Below are positions 9,674-17,774 of a DNA stretch of 64,000 bases, one piece after another. The position numbers and the translations under genes are program-made. This DNA comes from Sinimarinibacterium arenosum. Lineage in GTDB: Bacteria; Pseudomonadota; Gammaproteobacteria; Nevskiales; Nevskiaceae. The notes under the pieces were generated by a model. That model saw nothing but the letters and a program-made list of their open reading frames with translations. It was not told the origin of the DNA and did no database searches. Positions within the stretch are counted from its first letter, which is position 1; every line of letters begins with the position of its first letter. Location of the stretch: positions 124,001-188,000 of the forward strand of contig NZ_SUKF01000009.1 of assembly GCF_005047655.1 (NCBI RefSeq), given 5' to 3'.

Positions 9674-10633
9674 ATGGCAAATATCAATCTTGTAACTCGC
9701 GCCGACGGCGCCGAACCGTGCACCTATGATCTGAATGAGATCTTGCAGCTGGGTCACGAACGTCCCATCCCGTGTTTAGGCTGGGACAAACCAACTGAAT
9801 CGTCCCAGCTACTGGTTGAACAGACCGGCGGTGTCAGGCCGGATCGGGCCGCTTGCCAGATGGTCGCGATGTCACTCTTCACCGGGCACCCCGTGTGCCT
9901 CGTTGGGCCGCAGGGGTGCGGTAAGTCGGCCTTGTTGAAGGTAGTCCTGGGCATCACCAACTGGGACGTCGTGATAACCCAGGCGAGTGGATCGGCGGAA
10001 CTGCTGGATCTCATGGGCGTCCGCATGCCGGACGGGTCATGGATCGAGCAGGGCCCCTTGTCCGCCTTTCGGGAGGGCAAGGTTTGGATGGTCGAGGAGA
10101 GGGATTGCTTCTCTCCCGGTACCTCGACGGATTTGAACACTCTCCTGGACAGGGCCCCGTTGCGGGTTCCGTACCTCGGTCATGATGCGATTCCGTCGCC
10201 AAATTTTCGCGTGGTCGGGACCGCTAACACTATCGGGAACGGAGAGGGTATTGAGAGCTTCCTGTCTTCCCAGATTCAGACCCCGGCAGCGAACCGTCGG
10301 TGGATCTTTCATAAGATGGGATACGTTCCTGCTAAAGAGGAGGAGAATCTCCTGTTGCACCGTTGCCCCAGCTTGAGGGAGATGCCGCATGTTGCGCGGG
10401 TGCTGCTGGACTTTGCGTCCTTGACGCGGGGACAGCGGGATTTCCCCGCCTTCAGCACCGCCGAACTTTGCACGACAGCGGATCTTTTGCAGATCGGTAG
10501 TGTTCGGTTGCTCCCGCAGCTATTGGAGTCCACCTATTTTTCCAAGCTGACCTCGACTCAGGAGGCGGCGGCGAAAGAGATGTGGAGCACGAGTGGGGGG
10601 CAGGCCATGGCTTCAATATTGGCCACCCCCTGA
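9674..10633 (+). CDS. MoxR/CobS-like AAA ATPase
   Basis: 319 residues from the ATG at 9674 (GGAG nine bases upstream; an in-frame TTG at 9659 would lack a ribosome-binding site). Walker A is GPQGCGKS near residues 78-85. The Walker B equivalent is VWMVEERD, which keeps the catalytic Glu but lacks the usual preceding Asp. Sensor 1 is VVGTANT. This is the CobS/MoxR arrangement: such ATPases remodel partners through a VWA protein, here the CobT-like product at 6816. The DUF3150-like gene follows. In phage and plasmid clusters these three often travel together (from memory). Confidence 0.88.
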   Translation: MANINLVTRADGAEPCTYDLNEILQLGHERPIPCLGWDKPTESSQLLVEQTGGVRPDRAACQMVAMSLFTGHPVCLVGPQGCGKSALLKVVLGITNWDVVITQASGSAELLDLMGVRMPDGSWIEQGPLSAFREGKVWMVEERDCFSPGTSTDLNTLLDRAPLRVPYLGHDAIPSPNFRVVGTANTIGNGEGIESFLSSQIQTPAANRRWIFHKMGYVPAKEEENLLLHRCPSLREMPHVARVLLDFASLTRGQRDFPAFSTAELCTTADLLQIGSVRLLPQLLESTYFSKLTSTQEAAAKEMWSTSGGQAMASILATP

Positions 10634-10644
10634 TGTAACCCCCC

Positions 10645-10728
10645 CCCGGCATCCGTCCGGGAACCCCTTCGGGATCACTCATCCCGACAGGGGGAGTGAT
10701 CCCTTTTTTTGTTTTTTAGGAGATCACT
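10645..10728 (+). promoter_or_regulatory. Leader 5 with mutually exclusive pairings
   Basis: CCCGG/CCGGG (10645-10661) is followed by GGGATCACT (10671-10679), which pairs with AGTGATCCC (10695-10703) just before a run of seven T, a terminator-like structure. The same AGTGATC can instead pair with GATCACT (10722-10728), which overlaps the AGGAG ribosome-binding sequence of the ATG at 10730. The two pairings exclude each other. Confidence 0.65.
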
Positions 10729-10729
10729 A

Positions 10730-11800
10730 ATGAGCAATAGCAATAGCAATTCTCTTCTACGCGGAGATCTGGTGGCAGTGCGGTTTGTGTGCCACCAAGT
10801 GTCTTCAACTCGGGTTCTGGACCCGTCGGTGCTGGGAGAAATTCTTGGCACCCTGACGTTGCCGCCGGGGGTGGAAGCACTGCTACGCCAGCATGTGTTC
10901 GCGGCGGAATCGCTGCGGCCGTTCGGCCGGATCGAGAAGTCGATCCGGGACTGGCTCTTCGTCCGGTCCACCTCTACCGAGTTGGGCTACATCATCAGCC
11001 CGGATCGGGTTGGTGAGGTAGCCAAGCGGCTGGATGAGGCTCGCGCTGAGTACGAGCGCGAGGTCCCGGCGTTGTTGGCCCAGTATGACGCCGCCTGCAG
11101 GGCGACGGATGACCGCTTGCGGGCGGACTTCGCCGGCGCGTCGTGGTTGCCGGCATTGTTGGCCGCGGTGGCTGAGGCACGGCCGGCGAAGGAATATGTC
11201 GCGAAGGCAGTGGGCATGGAGTTCTTCATGTTCCATATCGGCCAGATCGACGATGGCTTCGACGCCGACGCCGAGGGTGCGGTCCAATCCGGAGTTATTT
11301 GCCTCCGTAAGGACTTGCCTGGGTTGGCCGTTGCCGAAGTGGCCCGCTACTACAGCGCCTTGAAAAAGGACCTGGACGAGCGCGCGGCTTCGACGCTGCG
11401 GCAATCGACGGTGCGGAGAGCCGCTCGTGGGGCCGAGAAGCTCCATGCGATGTCCTTCCTGGACACTCGCATCGGCGTGCTTGCGAGCAAGATGGAGGTG
11501 GCCTTCAAGAGCTTTGCTCGTGAGGGCGCCGACGTGCTCGAGTTCCGGTCGCTGGTCGAGCGGCTCGCCTCGCAGCGTCACCTGGCTGCTTGCATGGAAC
11601 GCGGCATCGATCCCACGGTCGGCGTCGCGGCTCCGAAGCTGCAAGGCACGCTGTCGTTGCCGTCGGTAAACCTGCAACCGGTTACCGCTCCTGTCATGGG
11701 GCCGGTGCCAGTGCAGGTTCTCCCGGCAGCACCGCAACGTGTCGCACCCACGCCCATGCAGGGCGTGCCGCCTGTCCTGACAGGTGGGTTGTTCGGGTAA
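10730..11800 (+). CDS. DUF3150-like protein of the AAA/VWA module
   Basis: 356 residues from the ATG at 10730, directly after the hairpin arm of its leader. Mixed helical content with coiled-coil segments (VGEVAKRLDEARAEYEREV, and DLDERAASTLRQSTVRRAAR) and a Pro/Val-rich C-terminal tail. Its size, helical character and place beside a CobS-like ATPase and a CobT-like VWA protein fit DUF3150, a family of unknown function often seen in such clusters; this was not verified by alignment. The gene is the last of the first transcription unit and is followed by two large hairpins. Confidence 0.65.
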   Translation: MSNSNSNSLLRGDLVAVRFVCHQVSSTRVLDPSVLGEILGTLTLPPGVEALLRQHVFAAESLRPFGRIEKSIRDWLFVRSTSTELGYIISPDRVGEVAKRLDEARAEYEREVPALLAQYDAACRATDDRLRADFAGASWLPALLAAVAEARPAKEYVAKAVGMEFFMFHIGQIDDGFDADAEGAVQSGVICLRKDLPGLAVAEVARYYSALKKDLDERAASTLRQSTVRRAARGAEKLHAMSFLDTRIGVLASKMEVAFKSFAREGADVLEFRSLVERLASQRHLAACMERGIDPTVGVAAPKLQGTLSLPSVNLQPVTAPVMGPVPVQVLPAAPQRVAPTPMQGVPPVLTGGLFG

Positions 11801-11822
11801 CTGACGCCCGACGGCAGCAACA

Positions 11823-11900
11823 CTCGTGTGGGAGGGGCATACGCCCCTCTCGCACGAGGTTGTTCTGTCGATAGCGCACCGGCTGATGCGCTATCGACAG
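11823..11900 (+). terminator. Double hairpin closing the first half of the module
   Basis: Hairpin a: CTCGTG (11823) with CACGAG (11858), with an inner AGGGGC/GCCCCT stem. Hairpin b: CTGTCGATAGCGCA (11865-11878) pairs perfectly over 14 bp with TGCGCTATCGACAG (11887-11900). No T-run follows directly, so it could be a terminator, an RNA-stabilising structure or a protein-binding palindrome. Confidence 0.55.
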
Positions 11901-11974
11901 GGCAACGCCTGAACACTTTTTTGTGCTGTACGTCTTTCTCAAGCCCTTGTGCTTGGTTTGACGCTAATGGAAAG

Positions 11975-12111
11975 CAACGGTCCCTAGTGACGTTGCCTCC
12001 GACAGAATTGAGATCTCTCCGGGTCTTTATTCTGACAAGACGATGTTTAAGTAAACGGAACCATGCGTCTGCATGAATTTCGTTTGCTATATCGAGTGTG
12101 TGAATGATCCT
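11975..12111 (+). promoter_or_regulatory. Control region copy 2 of the AAA/VWA module
   Basis: The gene-free stretch 11901-12246 carries CAACGGTCCCTAGTGACG at 11975, GTCTGCAT at 12067 and CTATATCGAGTGTGTGAATG at 12087. These match the blocks at 5908, 5996 and 6017, with the first two blocks 92 bp apart here and 88 bp there. It is the likely promoter and operator of the second half (12247-16219). The first block is an imperfect inverted repeat (CAACGGTC and GTGACGTTG). Confidence 0.5.
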
Positions 12112-12181
12112 GCGTGCCAGTAGATCGTTCGGACAACCACACTCACATTCTGCCAATGAACATTCGTTCCTTGGCTCAACT

Positions 12182-12247
12182 TTGCGGGGACATTCAATCT
12201 CCGCAAGGAGCTTGTCTGTTGTCCCGCTTTTTCAGGAGATGCAGACA
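12182..12247 (+). promoter_or_regulatory. Leader 6
   Basis: TTGCGG (12182-12187) pairs with CCGCAA (12201-12206). TGTCTG (12213-12218) pairs with CAGACA (12242-12247), placing the AGGAG ribosome-binding sequence (12234-12238) in the loop. GCGGGGACA can alternatively pair with TGTCCCGC ahead of TTTTT. Confidence 0.5.
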
Positions 12248-12600
12248 TGAGCAATCTAGAAGATGTTATTCCAACCGTCGACCTCGAATCGGTGGTGTCG
12301 TTTACGTGCCGCGGACACAACTGTGCGGTGCGGTACAACGCAAAAAAGCGTGCCTGGGAGTCGTTCTTCGATTTTGATGACGATGGCCCTGAATGGATTG
12401 GTCGCTACGAGGACGCAAAGGCTGCAGAGCATGCAGTTCGCACCGCCTTGTGTTGTCCGACCCTGCCGGAGTTCGCACATCTCAAGGGTCAGTTCTCTCT
12501 GTACGACGCGGACCCGATCCTCCCTGCTGCATCTCGGCAGCCGACCGTCGATATGGTCGCGGTTGCCCGGATGGCTTGTTTTGGGAGGACTGGCACGTGA
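12247..12600 (+). CDS. Hypothetical protein
   Basis: 117 residues from the ATG at 12247 (AGGAG eight bases upstream). The N-terminal 60 residues look like a small alpha/beta domain (VVSFTCRGHNCAVRYNAKKR, WESFFDFDDDGPEWIGRYED), as in small phage-type orphan proteins. The last three codons overlap the GTG of the next frame through a GTGA junction. First gene of the second half of the module. No family recognised. Confidence 0.6.
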   Translation: MSNLEDVIPTVDLESVVSFTCRGHNCAVRYNAKKRAWESFFDFDDDGPEWIGRYEDAKAAEHAVRTALCCPTLPEFAHLKGQFSLYDADPILPAASRQPTVDMVAVARMACFGRTGT

Positions 12601-12785
12601 TCGGTCAAGTTCTCACCCATAAGGGCGTCACTCTTTCAGCTTTGGCTGCGGGTGATCGTGTCAGCTACACCCTGGCGTCTGGCGGTCGCACCTTGGGACA
12701 GTTCGTCCGGTTCATTCCGGAGAACATCCAAGCGTTCGAGCTCCAGAAGCTGTCCTGGCTGTACGGTGACTTTTTTGGCGTGTAG
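12597..12785 (+). CDS. Very small hypothetical protein
   Basis: 62 residues, from a GTG at 12597 that overlaps the TGA of the previous gene; GGGAGGACTGGCAC provides the ribosome-binding sequence. The sequence (GVTLSALAAGDRVSYTLASG, then LGQFVRFIPENI) looks like a compact beta-rich fold. TAGGAGGT at its stop serves the next gene. Called on overlap, coupling and codon bias; not recognised. Confidence 0.5.
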   Translation: MIGQVLTHKGVTLSALAAGDRVSYTLASGGRTLGQFVRFIPENIQAFELQKLSWLYGDFFGV

Positions 12786-12795
12786 GAGGTGTCAC

Positions 12796-13401
12796 GTGGC
12801 TACATTAAAGGCGCTCCCGCGCCAAATATTCCGCCGTAAGGCGGTCGATCTACGTGCCAAAGAGGAGGTGTTCGTCAGGCTCGTTCTGGTCGGACTTCTC
12901 GGACTAAAGTGCGTAGAGGATGTCTTGCGTCATCGGTCGGTGATCGAGGGATTGGTGGCATTCGCTCCCGAGATCATTACCAAGATGGCGCAGGTGGGGG
13001 CGACCCCGCATGTAATGCGTTGCTCTACTCGTGCAACGCCAACTTCGTATGGCCGCCAATCGGCGGAGGCGTACGAAGCGGATCTCCGCGTCATTCTCGA
13101 TCGATTGGTTCCGATGTATCAGAGCCGATTCGTGAGCGCCGATGATTCGTATGCGGCGGAGCAAATCACCGCAGCGGTGCTGCGTATATCTCCCTGGCTG
13201 ATGGAACGGACGGTAAATCCGCTCACATTTGTTCGGGAGTGTCTTACTGGGTGTATGCACCCGGAGGAGCTCAACCTTGTGCCGCAATGGCGCTTGAAAG
13301 CTGAGTTCCGTGGCTGTAGTGGCGAGGTTCCGCTCGAGGTCTGGCAGCGCCGCGAGGCTCTGTTCAACTTCGAGCTGAAGGCTTCATCAGTGAGTCACTA
13401 G
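12796..13401 (+). CDS. Hypothetical protein, paralogue of the 13502 product
   Basis: 201 residues from a GTG at 12796 behind GGAGGT. It shares a domain with the next gene: ITAAVLRISPWLMERTVNPL here against VRDALLAISPWRLPARLNPV there, preceded in both by a Tyr-rich helix (YEADLRVILDRLVPMYQSRF against EAVTYCRDELAPRYFDLF). This points to a duplicated family specific to the module. No signal peptide or enzyme motif. Confidence 0.65.
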   Translation: MATLKALPRQIFRRKAVDLRAKEEVFVRLVLVGLLGLKCVEDVLRHRSVIEGLVAFAPEIITKMAQVGATPHVMRCSTRATPTSYGRQSAEAYEADLRVILDRLVPMYQSRFVSADDSYAAEQITAAVLRISPWLMERTVNPLTFVRECLTGCMHPEELNLVPQWRLKAEFRGCSGEVPLEVWQRREALFNFELKASSVSH

Positions 13402-13438
13402 CCGCAATTCTCGCCGACCATCCGGTCGGCATACCCAC

Positions 13439-13497
13439 GCGGGGACATCCATCCCCGCAAGGGACATGGCTGTCTCCGCTTTTTCTTTTTGGAGACA
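13439..13497 (+). promoter_or_regulatory. Leader 7
   Basis: GCGGGGA/TCCCCGC (13439-13458) forms a 7-bp stem. TGTCTCC (13471-13477) pairs perfectly with GGAGACA (13491-13497) around a T-rich loop, hiding the ribosome-binding sequence of the ATG at 13502. GGGACA upstream can compete by pairing with TGTC. Confidence 0.6.
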
Positions 13498-13501
13498 TGT
13501 C

Positions 13502-14815
13502 ATGAACGTTGAACTGAAGGAGGAGCAACTCGACATCTTCGGTGTCGAGCTGTCAGCGCCTGTGAAGGCGTCGAGCGGTCGCAAGGCCGCTGTAGTGTCG
13601 GACCGGGTCATCCCCGGCTCGGCGGTCGGTCGCATCGCCCTGAGCCGGCTCCTGATAGAACTTTGGTTCGTTAGGGAAGTGGTATCCGGGCTGTTTTACC
13701 GGATGTTTGATTCGGAGGCTCTTGAGCCTTCGGACTGCATCCCGGTGCAGTCCATGCGGGCGGACCTTGCGGTCAGCAATCTCGAGGACAGCGTCAAGGT
13801 CCTCGAAGTTGTGGATCGCTACAGCACTGCTTTTGTTGACCGGCTTCTCGCGGTCGATGAGTCGGCGCGGCTTGCGGTTCTGAAGCACTCGAAGGGATTC
13901 GGTAAGTCCTTCGGTGATATGGAGCCGGCCGAGTACATCGAGGCAGTTACATACTGCCGAGATGAACTAGCACCGCGGTACTTCGACTTATTCGAGTCGG
14001 GGTCGGCGGACGCTGCTGCAAAGAAGGTCGTTCGCGATGCGCTGCTGGCGATCTCCCCGTGGAGACTGCCGGCGCGGCTGAATCCGGTCGAGGCGTTCAT
14101 CCGCCTGGTGCCGGAAGTCGTTACGGCCGATCTGTTTGAATCGTTCTTTGACTGGCGCCGCAAAGGGGAAACCCTGCGCAACGTCACCAAGAACGAGACG
14201 CGCAGACAAAAGCGGGCTGCTGCTGCGGCGGAGCGGGAGGCGGCGAAAGCCGAAGCCGCTGAGCCGAAGCTCCGGAACCGCCCTCCTACTTGGGAGGAGC
14301 TCGGGGTTTCCCGAGGAAAGGGAGACTGGAGCATGACGTGGAAAAAGCGTCAGGCGTTCCGCGATCCGTCGTCGGTTTTCAAGCCTCAGCCGTTGCCGAT
14401 GGTTCGGCCGCGGGTGTGGGTTGAGCCAACGCCTGTGGCCGAGCGTGTCGTCGAAGTGCCCGGGCAGTGCGATTACTTCGTGCTTCGTGAATACGAAGCC
14501 CGTGTGTTCGCACTGGAGTATCGGGTGCGCACCGACGCCGGTACCGACGTCCTAGTCGACTCCATGTCGATTGAGGGCGCCGGCGGTGACTGGAATCGCA
14601 CGCGCGTGACAAGCGTGTTGCGGTCCCAGCTGCGTGACCCGCTGCTGGGCGTGGATGGCTCTGCCTTTCCGGTTGAACTTCTGAAGTTCGATCGGGTGGG
14701 CATTGCCGTGTACATCGACGAGGCCGACATGCGTTCCGAGGTGGAACGAGCGTTGGACTCGGCGGTGAACGCCGACAACGGCACCGGCCTGTCGACCACA
14801 TGGTCGGCGGCATAA
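13502..14815 (+). CDS. Hypothetical protein with a domain shared with the 12796 product
   Basis: 437 residues from the ATG at 13502, five bases after its leader hairpin. The N-terminal half (about 1-220) is homologous over part of its length to the previous gene's product, around AISPWRLPARLNP. A basic, Lys/Ala/Glu-rich helix follows (RRQKRAAAAAEREAAKAEAA, near 235-260), then a linker and a C-terminal alpha/beta domain with several Trp and acidic residues. Possibly a nucleic-acid-binding or scaffold protein because of the basic helix; that is a guess. Confidence 0.7.
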   Translation: MNVELKEEQLDIFGVELSAPVKASSGRKAAVVSDRVIPGSAVGRIALSRLLIELWFVREVVSGLFYRMFDSEALEPSDCIPVQSMRADLAVSNLEDSVKVLEVVDRYSTAFVDRLLAVDESARLAVLKHSKGFGKSFGDMEPAEYIEAVTYCRDELAPRYFDLFESGSADAAAKKVVRDALLAISPWRLPARLNPVEAFIRLVPEVVTADLFESFFDWRRKGETLRNVTKNETRRQKRAAAAAEREAAKAEAAEPKLRNRPPTWEELGVSRGKGDWSMTWKKRQAFRDPSSVFKPQPLPMVRPRVWVEPTPVAERVVEVPGQCDYFVLREYEARVFALEYRVRTDAGTDVLVDSMSIEGAGGDWNRTRVTSVLRSQLRDPLLGVDGSAFPVELLKFDRVGIAVYIDEADMRSEVERALDSAVNADNGTGLSTTWSAA

Positions 14816-14817
14816 CT

Positions 14818-14897
14818 CCCGGCACACGCCGGGTTCCCCTGTCGGGATTACTACTCCCGACAGGGGTGGTGATCCCTCTTTTTTTTCGGAGATCACC
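14818..14897 (+). promoter_or_regulatory. Leader 8 with mutually exclusive pairings
   Basis: CCCGGC/GCCGGG (14818-14833), then CCCCTGTCGGG (14836-14846) with CCCGACAGGGG (14856-14866), an 11-bp perfect stem. GGTGATC (14868-14874) pairs with GATCACC (14891-14897) across a T-rich loop, touching the CGGAG ribosome-binding sequence and ending at the ATG. Relative to leaders 2 and 7 the arms differ in sequence but pairing is kept. Confidence 0.65.
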
Positions 14898-15401
14898 ATG
14901 GAAACAAATGAAACGCTGGCGCCTGCGCCAGCACAGAAGGTCGGCATCACGCCGCGGCAGGTGGGCTTTACTGCCACCGCCGTTGTGCGGTCCGGCGAGC
15001 TGGACGCGGGCAAGGGCATCATCCGCGTCCACAACTCGCGGATCGATCGCAAGGGGGCCGGCAAGGACGGCTTCCGCCGCCGCGAACCCGTGATCCTCAT
15101 CAACTCCCACGACCCCAGCTGTTGGGTTGTGGGGGTGGTGATGGGTGCCGGGCGGAGCATCGAGGGCTTGTCCCGCGATAGCGTCGCCCTCGACTACGAC
15201 CAGCGTGACGCCCTCGGGCTGCACCGGTCGGAGTCTGAGGCGATCGAGGTCCGCCCGGCGACGCACACCGAGGTGTTCCGGTATTACTGGAACCACCCGG
15301 ATCCCGGCATGTCGCTGGCGACCCGACTGGGCGCCCTCGGCGTCGCGCTCGGCGTAGTCGGCGCGGTGCTGGGCCTGGTCGGTCTGGTCATCTCGCTGTG
15401 A
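14898..15401 (+). CDS. Hypothetical protein with a C-terminal membrane helix
   Basis: 167 residues from the ATG at 14898. Residues 20-130 look like a soluble beta-rich domain (TATAVVRSGELDAGKGIIRV, then VILINSHDPSCWVVGVVMGA). The C-terminus is a single hydrophobic helix (LGVALGVVGAVLGLVGLVIS), so the protein is probably tail-anchored with the soluble domain in the cytoplasm. The stop overlaps the GTG of the next gene (GTGA). Not recognised. Confidence 0.68.
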   Translation: METNETLAPAPAQKVGITPRQVGFTATAVVRSGELDAGKGIIRVHNSRIDRKGAGKDGFRRREPVILINSHDPSCWVVGVVMGAGRSIEGLSRDSVALDYDQRDALGLHRSESEAIEVRPATHTEVFRYYWNHPDPGMSLATRLGALGVALGVVGAVLGLVGLVISL

Positions 15402-15742
15402 GCGCCGGCGATCGCATCCTGGACAAGATTCGTCTTGCCCAGGCGCAGTCGCCTACGCCGCAGCGCGGGCCTGGCTACCGCTGGTTCTGGACGGACAGCT
15501 TCGAGCTGCCTCAGAACCTGCGGGACGCGTGGTGGCCAGCGGCAACGCCGGCCACCGTCGGAGTCACCCTCCTGGGCCTCGTGCCCGAGTCGGTGGTCTT
15601 CCGTGATGCACAGGGCCAACCCGCTCCCCCCGCTCAACCGCTTCGCTTCCGTGTGTTTCGACGGGACGACGCGCTGTGCGTGGTGGGGGCTCAAGTTGGT
15701 ACCCGCTGGGATCAGTGTGTCGTCATTCCCATCGTGGGATGA
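15398..15742 (+). CDS. Hypothetical protein
   Basis: 114 residues starting at a GTG at 15398 that overlaps the previous stop. It has an aromatic-rich N-terminal half (GYRWFWTDSFELP, then WWPAATPATV) and a beta-rich C-terminal half (FRVFRRDDALCVVGAQVGTR). No signal peptide. The overlap suggests it works with the tail-anchored protein encoded just before it. Confidence 0.55.
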   Translation: MSAGDRILDKIRLAQAQSPTPQRGPGYRWFWTDSFELPQNLRDAWWPAATPATVGVTLLGLVPESVVFRDAQGQPAPPAQPLRFRVFRRDDALCVVGAQVGTRWDQCVVIPIVG

Positions 15743-15790
15743 CCCTCTGACCCCGCAGTAAAGGAATTCTTCGCTCCGGTGCAAGCCGGG

Positions 15791-15843
15791 GCGGGGGGTT
15801 CCCCCAGGGGCACTGCGTTCAGTGCCTCCGGGGGAGCCTCCCG
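15791..15843 (+). promoter_or_regulatory. Leader 9 (long hairpin)
   Basis: An extended imperfect hairpin with inner stem GGGCACTG (15808-15815) and CAGTGCCT (15820-15827), and outer GTTCCCCC with GGGGGAGC. It is a larger version of the module's leaders, ahead of CGGAG and the ATG at 15875. It could also terminate transcription of the preceding pair. Confidence 0.45.
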
Positions 15844-15874
15844 CTCCACATCGTCTTGTTACCGGAGAATTGAT

Positions 15875-16219
15875 ATGACGAATTGCAGAACTAGCCCGAT
15901 CGTTGCGCGTCCTTACGCGTTGCGATTTGATCTGACCACGCCCGGTCACGTAATCGAGGCCGCTATCCGTGAGGCCAATGAGTTGCTCACGGCGCAGCTG
16001 CCAGGGTTGCTGTTCTTTCCCTTCGAGTGGAAAGAAGAGACCGCGGTGGGGCAGCGGTTTCAAGCTGTGCATTTGCACGCGGACGACGCCGGTTGGGAAC
16101 GGTTTCGGGCGCGTGGAATCAGCACGGTTCCGCTGCTGGCACGACGGATGGACATTTCGGTGTCGCGTCGTCGTCGCCCGGATAGCCTGGGGCGCGAGCC
16201 CCTCGCGATGGCGAGCTGA
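15875..16219 (+). CDS. Hypothetical protein
   Basis: 114 residues from the ATG at 15875 (CGGAG upstream). The first 75 residues form an alpha/beta domain (LRFDLTTPGHVIEAAIREAN, then LLFFPFEWKEE). A basic tail follows (SVSRRRRPDS). It is the last gene of the module and is followed by a strong terminator. Not recognised. Confidence 0.6.
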   Translation: MTNCRTSPIVARPYALRFDLTTPGHVIEAAIREANELLTAQLPGLLFFPFEWKEETAVGQRFQAVHLHADDAGWERFRARGISTVPLLARRMDISVSRRRRPDSLGREPLAMAS

Positions 16220-16258
16220 CGGTTGTCCTCGGCTCATGTGTAGAACAGTGGTACCCAG

Positions 16259-16299
16259 AAAGGGACGTAGCCTCGGCTGCGTCCCTTTTCTTTTTTTTT
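16259..16299 (+). terminator. Rho-independent terminator at the end of the module
   Basis: AAAGGGACG-t-AGCC pairs with GGCT-g-CGTCCCTTT around a 2-nt loop, followed by a long T-run (16285-16299). A strong canonical terminator. Confidence 0.9.
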
Positions 16300-16743
16300 G
16301 AGGGCTTACCCCTGGGGGTGTTTTTCCCAGCTGGAAAAAGCATTCTCAGGCCATACAATGACCCGTAGAACTAAAACAGAAGTACCCGAATGCGAGAACG
16401 TGAGAGACGACGTGCATCACCCAGCGCCGCGTGCGTCGGTGCGACTTTGCTTTGTGGCGTTCCGCCGCCACACGCGGATGTTTCGCCTCAGCACACGGCA
16501 TGGGCTGGATCCAACCTATGCTCCGGCGTGAGTACATCTCAGGCTGCCTCATCAATACCTCCGCAAGCTGCTGTCAGCCTTGATCTAGTGCAAGGCAACC
16601 TGCGCCAAGGTGCGGTAAAGTATTTCAACTCGAATAACCCGAACACAGATTCGGTGAGTGGCGCCATCGGACTGGCCGGCACTGCGCTTTCGCCGACCAA
16701 ACCTGCGTCTAGTGATGTGCATACACAAGGGAATGGGATCTAT
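16300..16743. other. Stretch with no confident gene
   Basis: About 440 bp. TTTTTCC-c-AGCTGGAAAAA near 16320-16340 is a near-perfect palindrome and could end transcription from either side. A 57-codon frame from the ATG at 16358 and an upstream in-frame extension of the 16744 gene (to 16390) exist, but both start with Arg/Pro-rich, gene-unlike sequence. No promoter consensus was recognised. Confidence 0.4.
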
Positions 16744-16998
16744 ATGCAAACTGAAAAAGGTTCGAGTGAGCAGCACTCGGCCGCAACCGCCGTTCGGACG
16801 CTGACCCAAGAAGTGCGGTCGACGCTGAAATTCCTCAACGGGAGCCGGACGATCGTGGAGCTCGAGGACGAGCGTGGGCATGCCGTGCGTGTCCATGGCG
16901 TGATTCGCTTCTTTGGAGAAGCCGGCGACGGCATCCGCGAAGACGGGACCAACACCTTCTTCTCGTTCAGCGAATACGCAGTCTCTCGCTTCGTATGA
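16744..16998 (+). CDS. Small hypothetical protein
   Basis: 84 residues from the ATG at 16744 (AAGGGAATGGG upstream). The product has a helical, Thr/Gln-rich start (ATAVRTLTQEVRSTLKFLNG) and a beta-rich end (IVELEDERGHAVRVHGVIRF). The frame is open upstream to 16390, and a longer protein cannot be excluded. The opposite-strand frame over the same bases has no better start. Not recognised. Confidence 0.4.
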   Translation: MQTEKGSSEQHSAATAVRTLTQEVRSTLKFLNGSRTIVELEDERGHAVRVHGVIRFFGEAGDGIREDGTNTFFSFSEYAVSRFV

Positions 16999-17205
16999 CA
17001 CAGCCCCTGAACGCCGCGCCGCAGTAGGCCACGCGTCGGGGCCCGGCCCCGATGCCCCTTCGCTTCACCGTGCTGATCCTCGGGTCGGCACGGCTTTGCC
17101 TGCCCGGCGCTCTGTGTGGACTGAAAAGCCGACCGATTGCCCCTTGCGGGGCCGGCCTTCTATGGATATGGCATGAGGTAGGCATCCATTTTTGGCGGCG
17201 GTGAA

Positions 17206-17219
17206 TTGTGTATACGCAA
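17206..17219. promoter_or_regulatory. TTGTGTATACGCAA palindrome, copy 2 (one mismatch)
   Basis: One base away from the perfect palindrome at 4372. It covers the GTG start codon of the next gene (17208-17210), so a protein bound here could block transcription through the start region. Confidence 0.45.
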
Positions 17220-17774
17220 GACACAGGGCAGGAGTCCGGGCAAAAGGGCGAGTTCGTCCGGGCACACTTTTTCTTTGGCAAAGATGTCCGCGCGATCGTG
17301 GCGGACTATCAGCGCCCGCTGGAGAAAGAGGCCGTCAAGCGCTGCGTGCGCGTCGAGCTTGGCCCGAAGAACCGGACGCCGGAGTCGGCGGCGCCGATTC
17401 GAATGGAACTGCGCACTGCCGACGCCGCAGCCATCATGTCGGTGCTGCTGGGATATGAACCTTCGGTGCATCTGCACCTGGTCCGCCCCGGGGTGCATAA
17501 GACGCTGACCTTGATGCGGGGCTCCGAGTCGCCCGCGAGCTGTGTGCTCCGGATGAGCGCCAAGAACTCCACTGTGAGCCCCAAGGTCCACACCTTACAG
17601 TGTGGCATCGACGCCGACGATGCGCTGATGTCTGCAGGCATCGTTGCGGCGTCGCTCGAGGCGGTCAACCCCGGGCTCGATCCGGGGGTCTGGCACTCAC
17701 AAGTCTTGCGCATTGGACGCATTGTGGCGCGCGCGAGCGCGCAGCAGGAGGGTCGCCATGCAGCCGCTCAATGA
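17208..17774 (+). CDS. Hypothetical protein
   Basis: 188 residues, starting at a GTG embedded in the palindrome at 17206; GGCGGCGGTG lies upstream. A mixed alpha/beta protein (EFVRAHFFFGKDVRAIVADY at the N-terminus, IMSVLLGYEPSVHLHLV in the middle). No enzyme motif or membrane segment. Its last 17 bases overlap the next gene, so the two are co-transcribed and coupled. Not recognised. Confidence 0.6.
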   Translation: MYTQDTGQESGQKGEFVRAHFFFGKDVRAIVADYQRPLEKEAVKRCVRVELGPKNRTPESAAPIRMELRTADAAAIMSVLLGYEPSVHLHLVRPGVHKTLTLMRGSESPASCVLRMSAKNSTVSPKVHTLQCGIDADDALMSAGIVAASLEAVNPGLDPGVWHSQVLRIGRIVARASAQQEGRHAAAQ

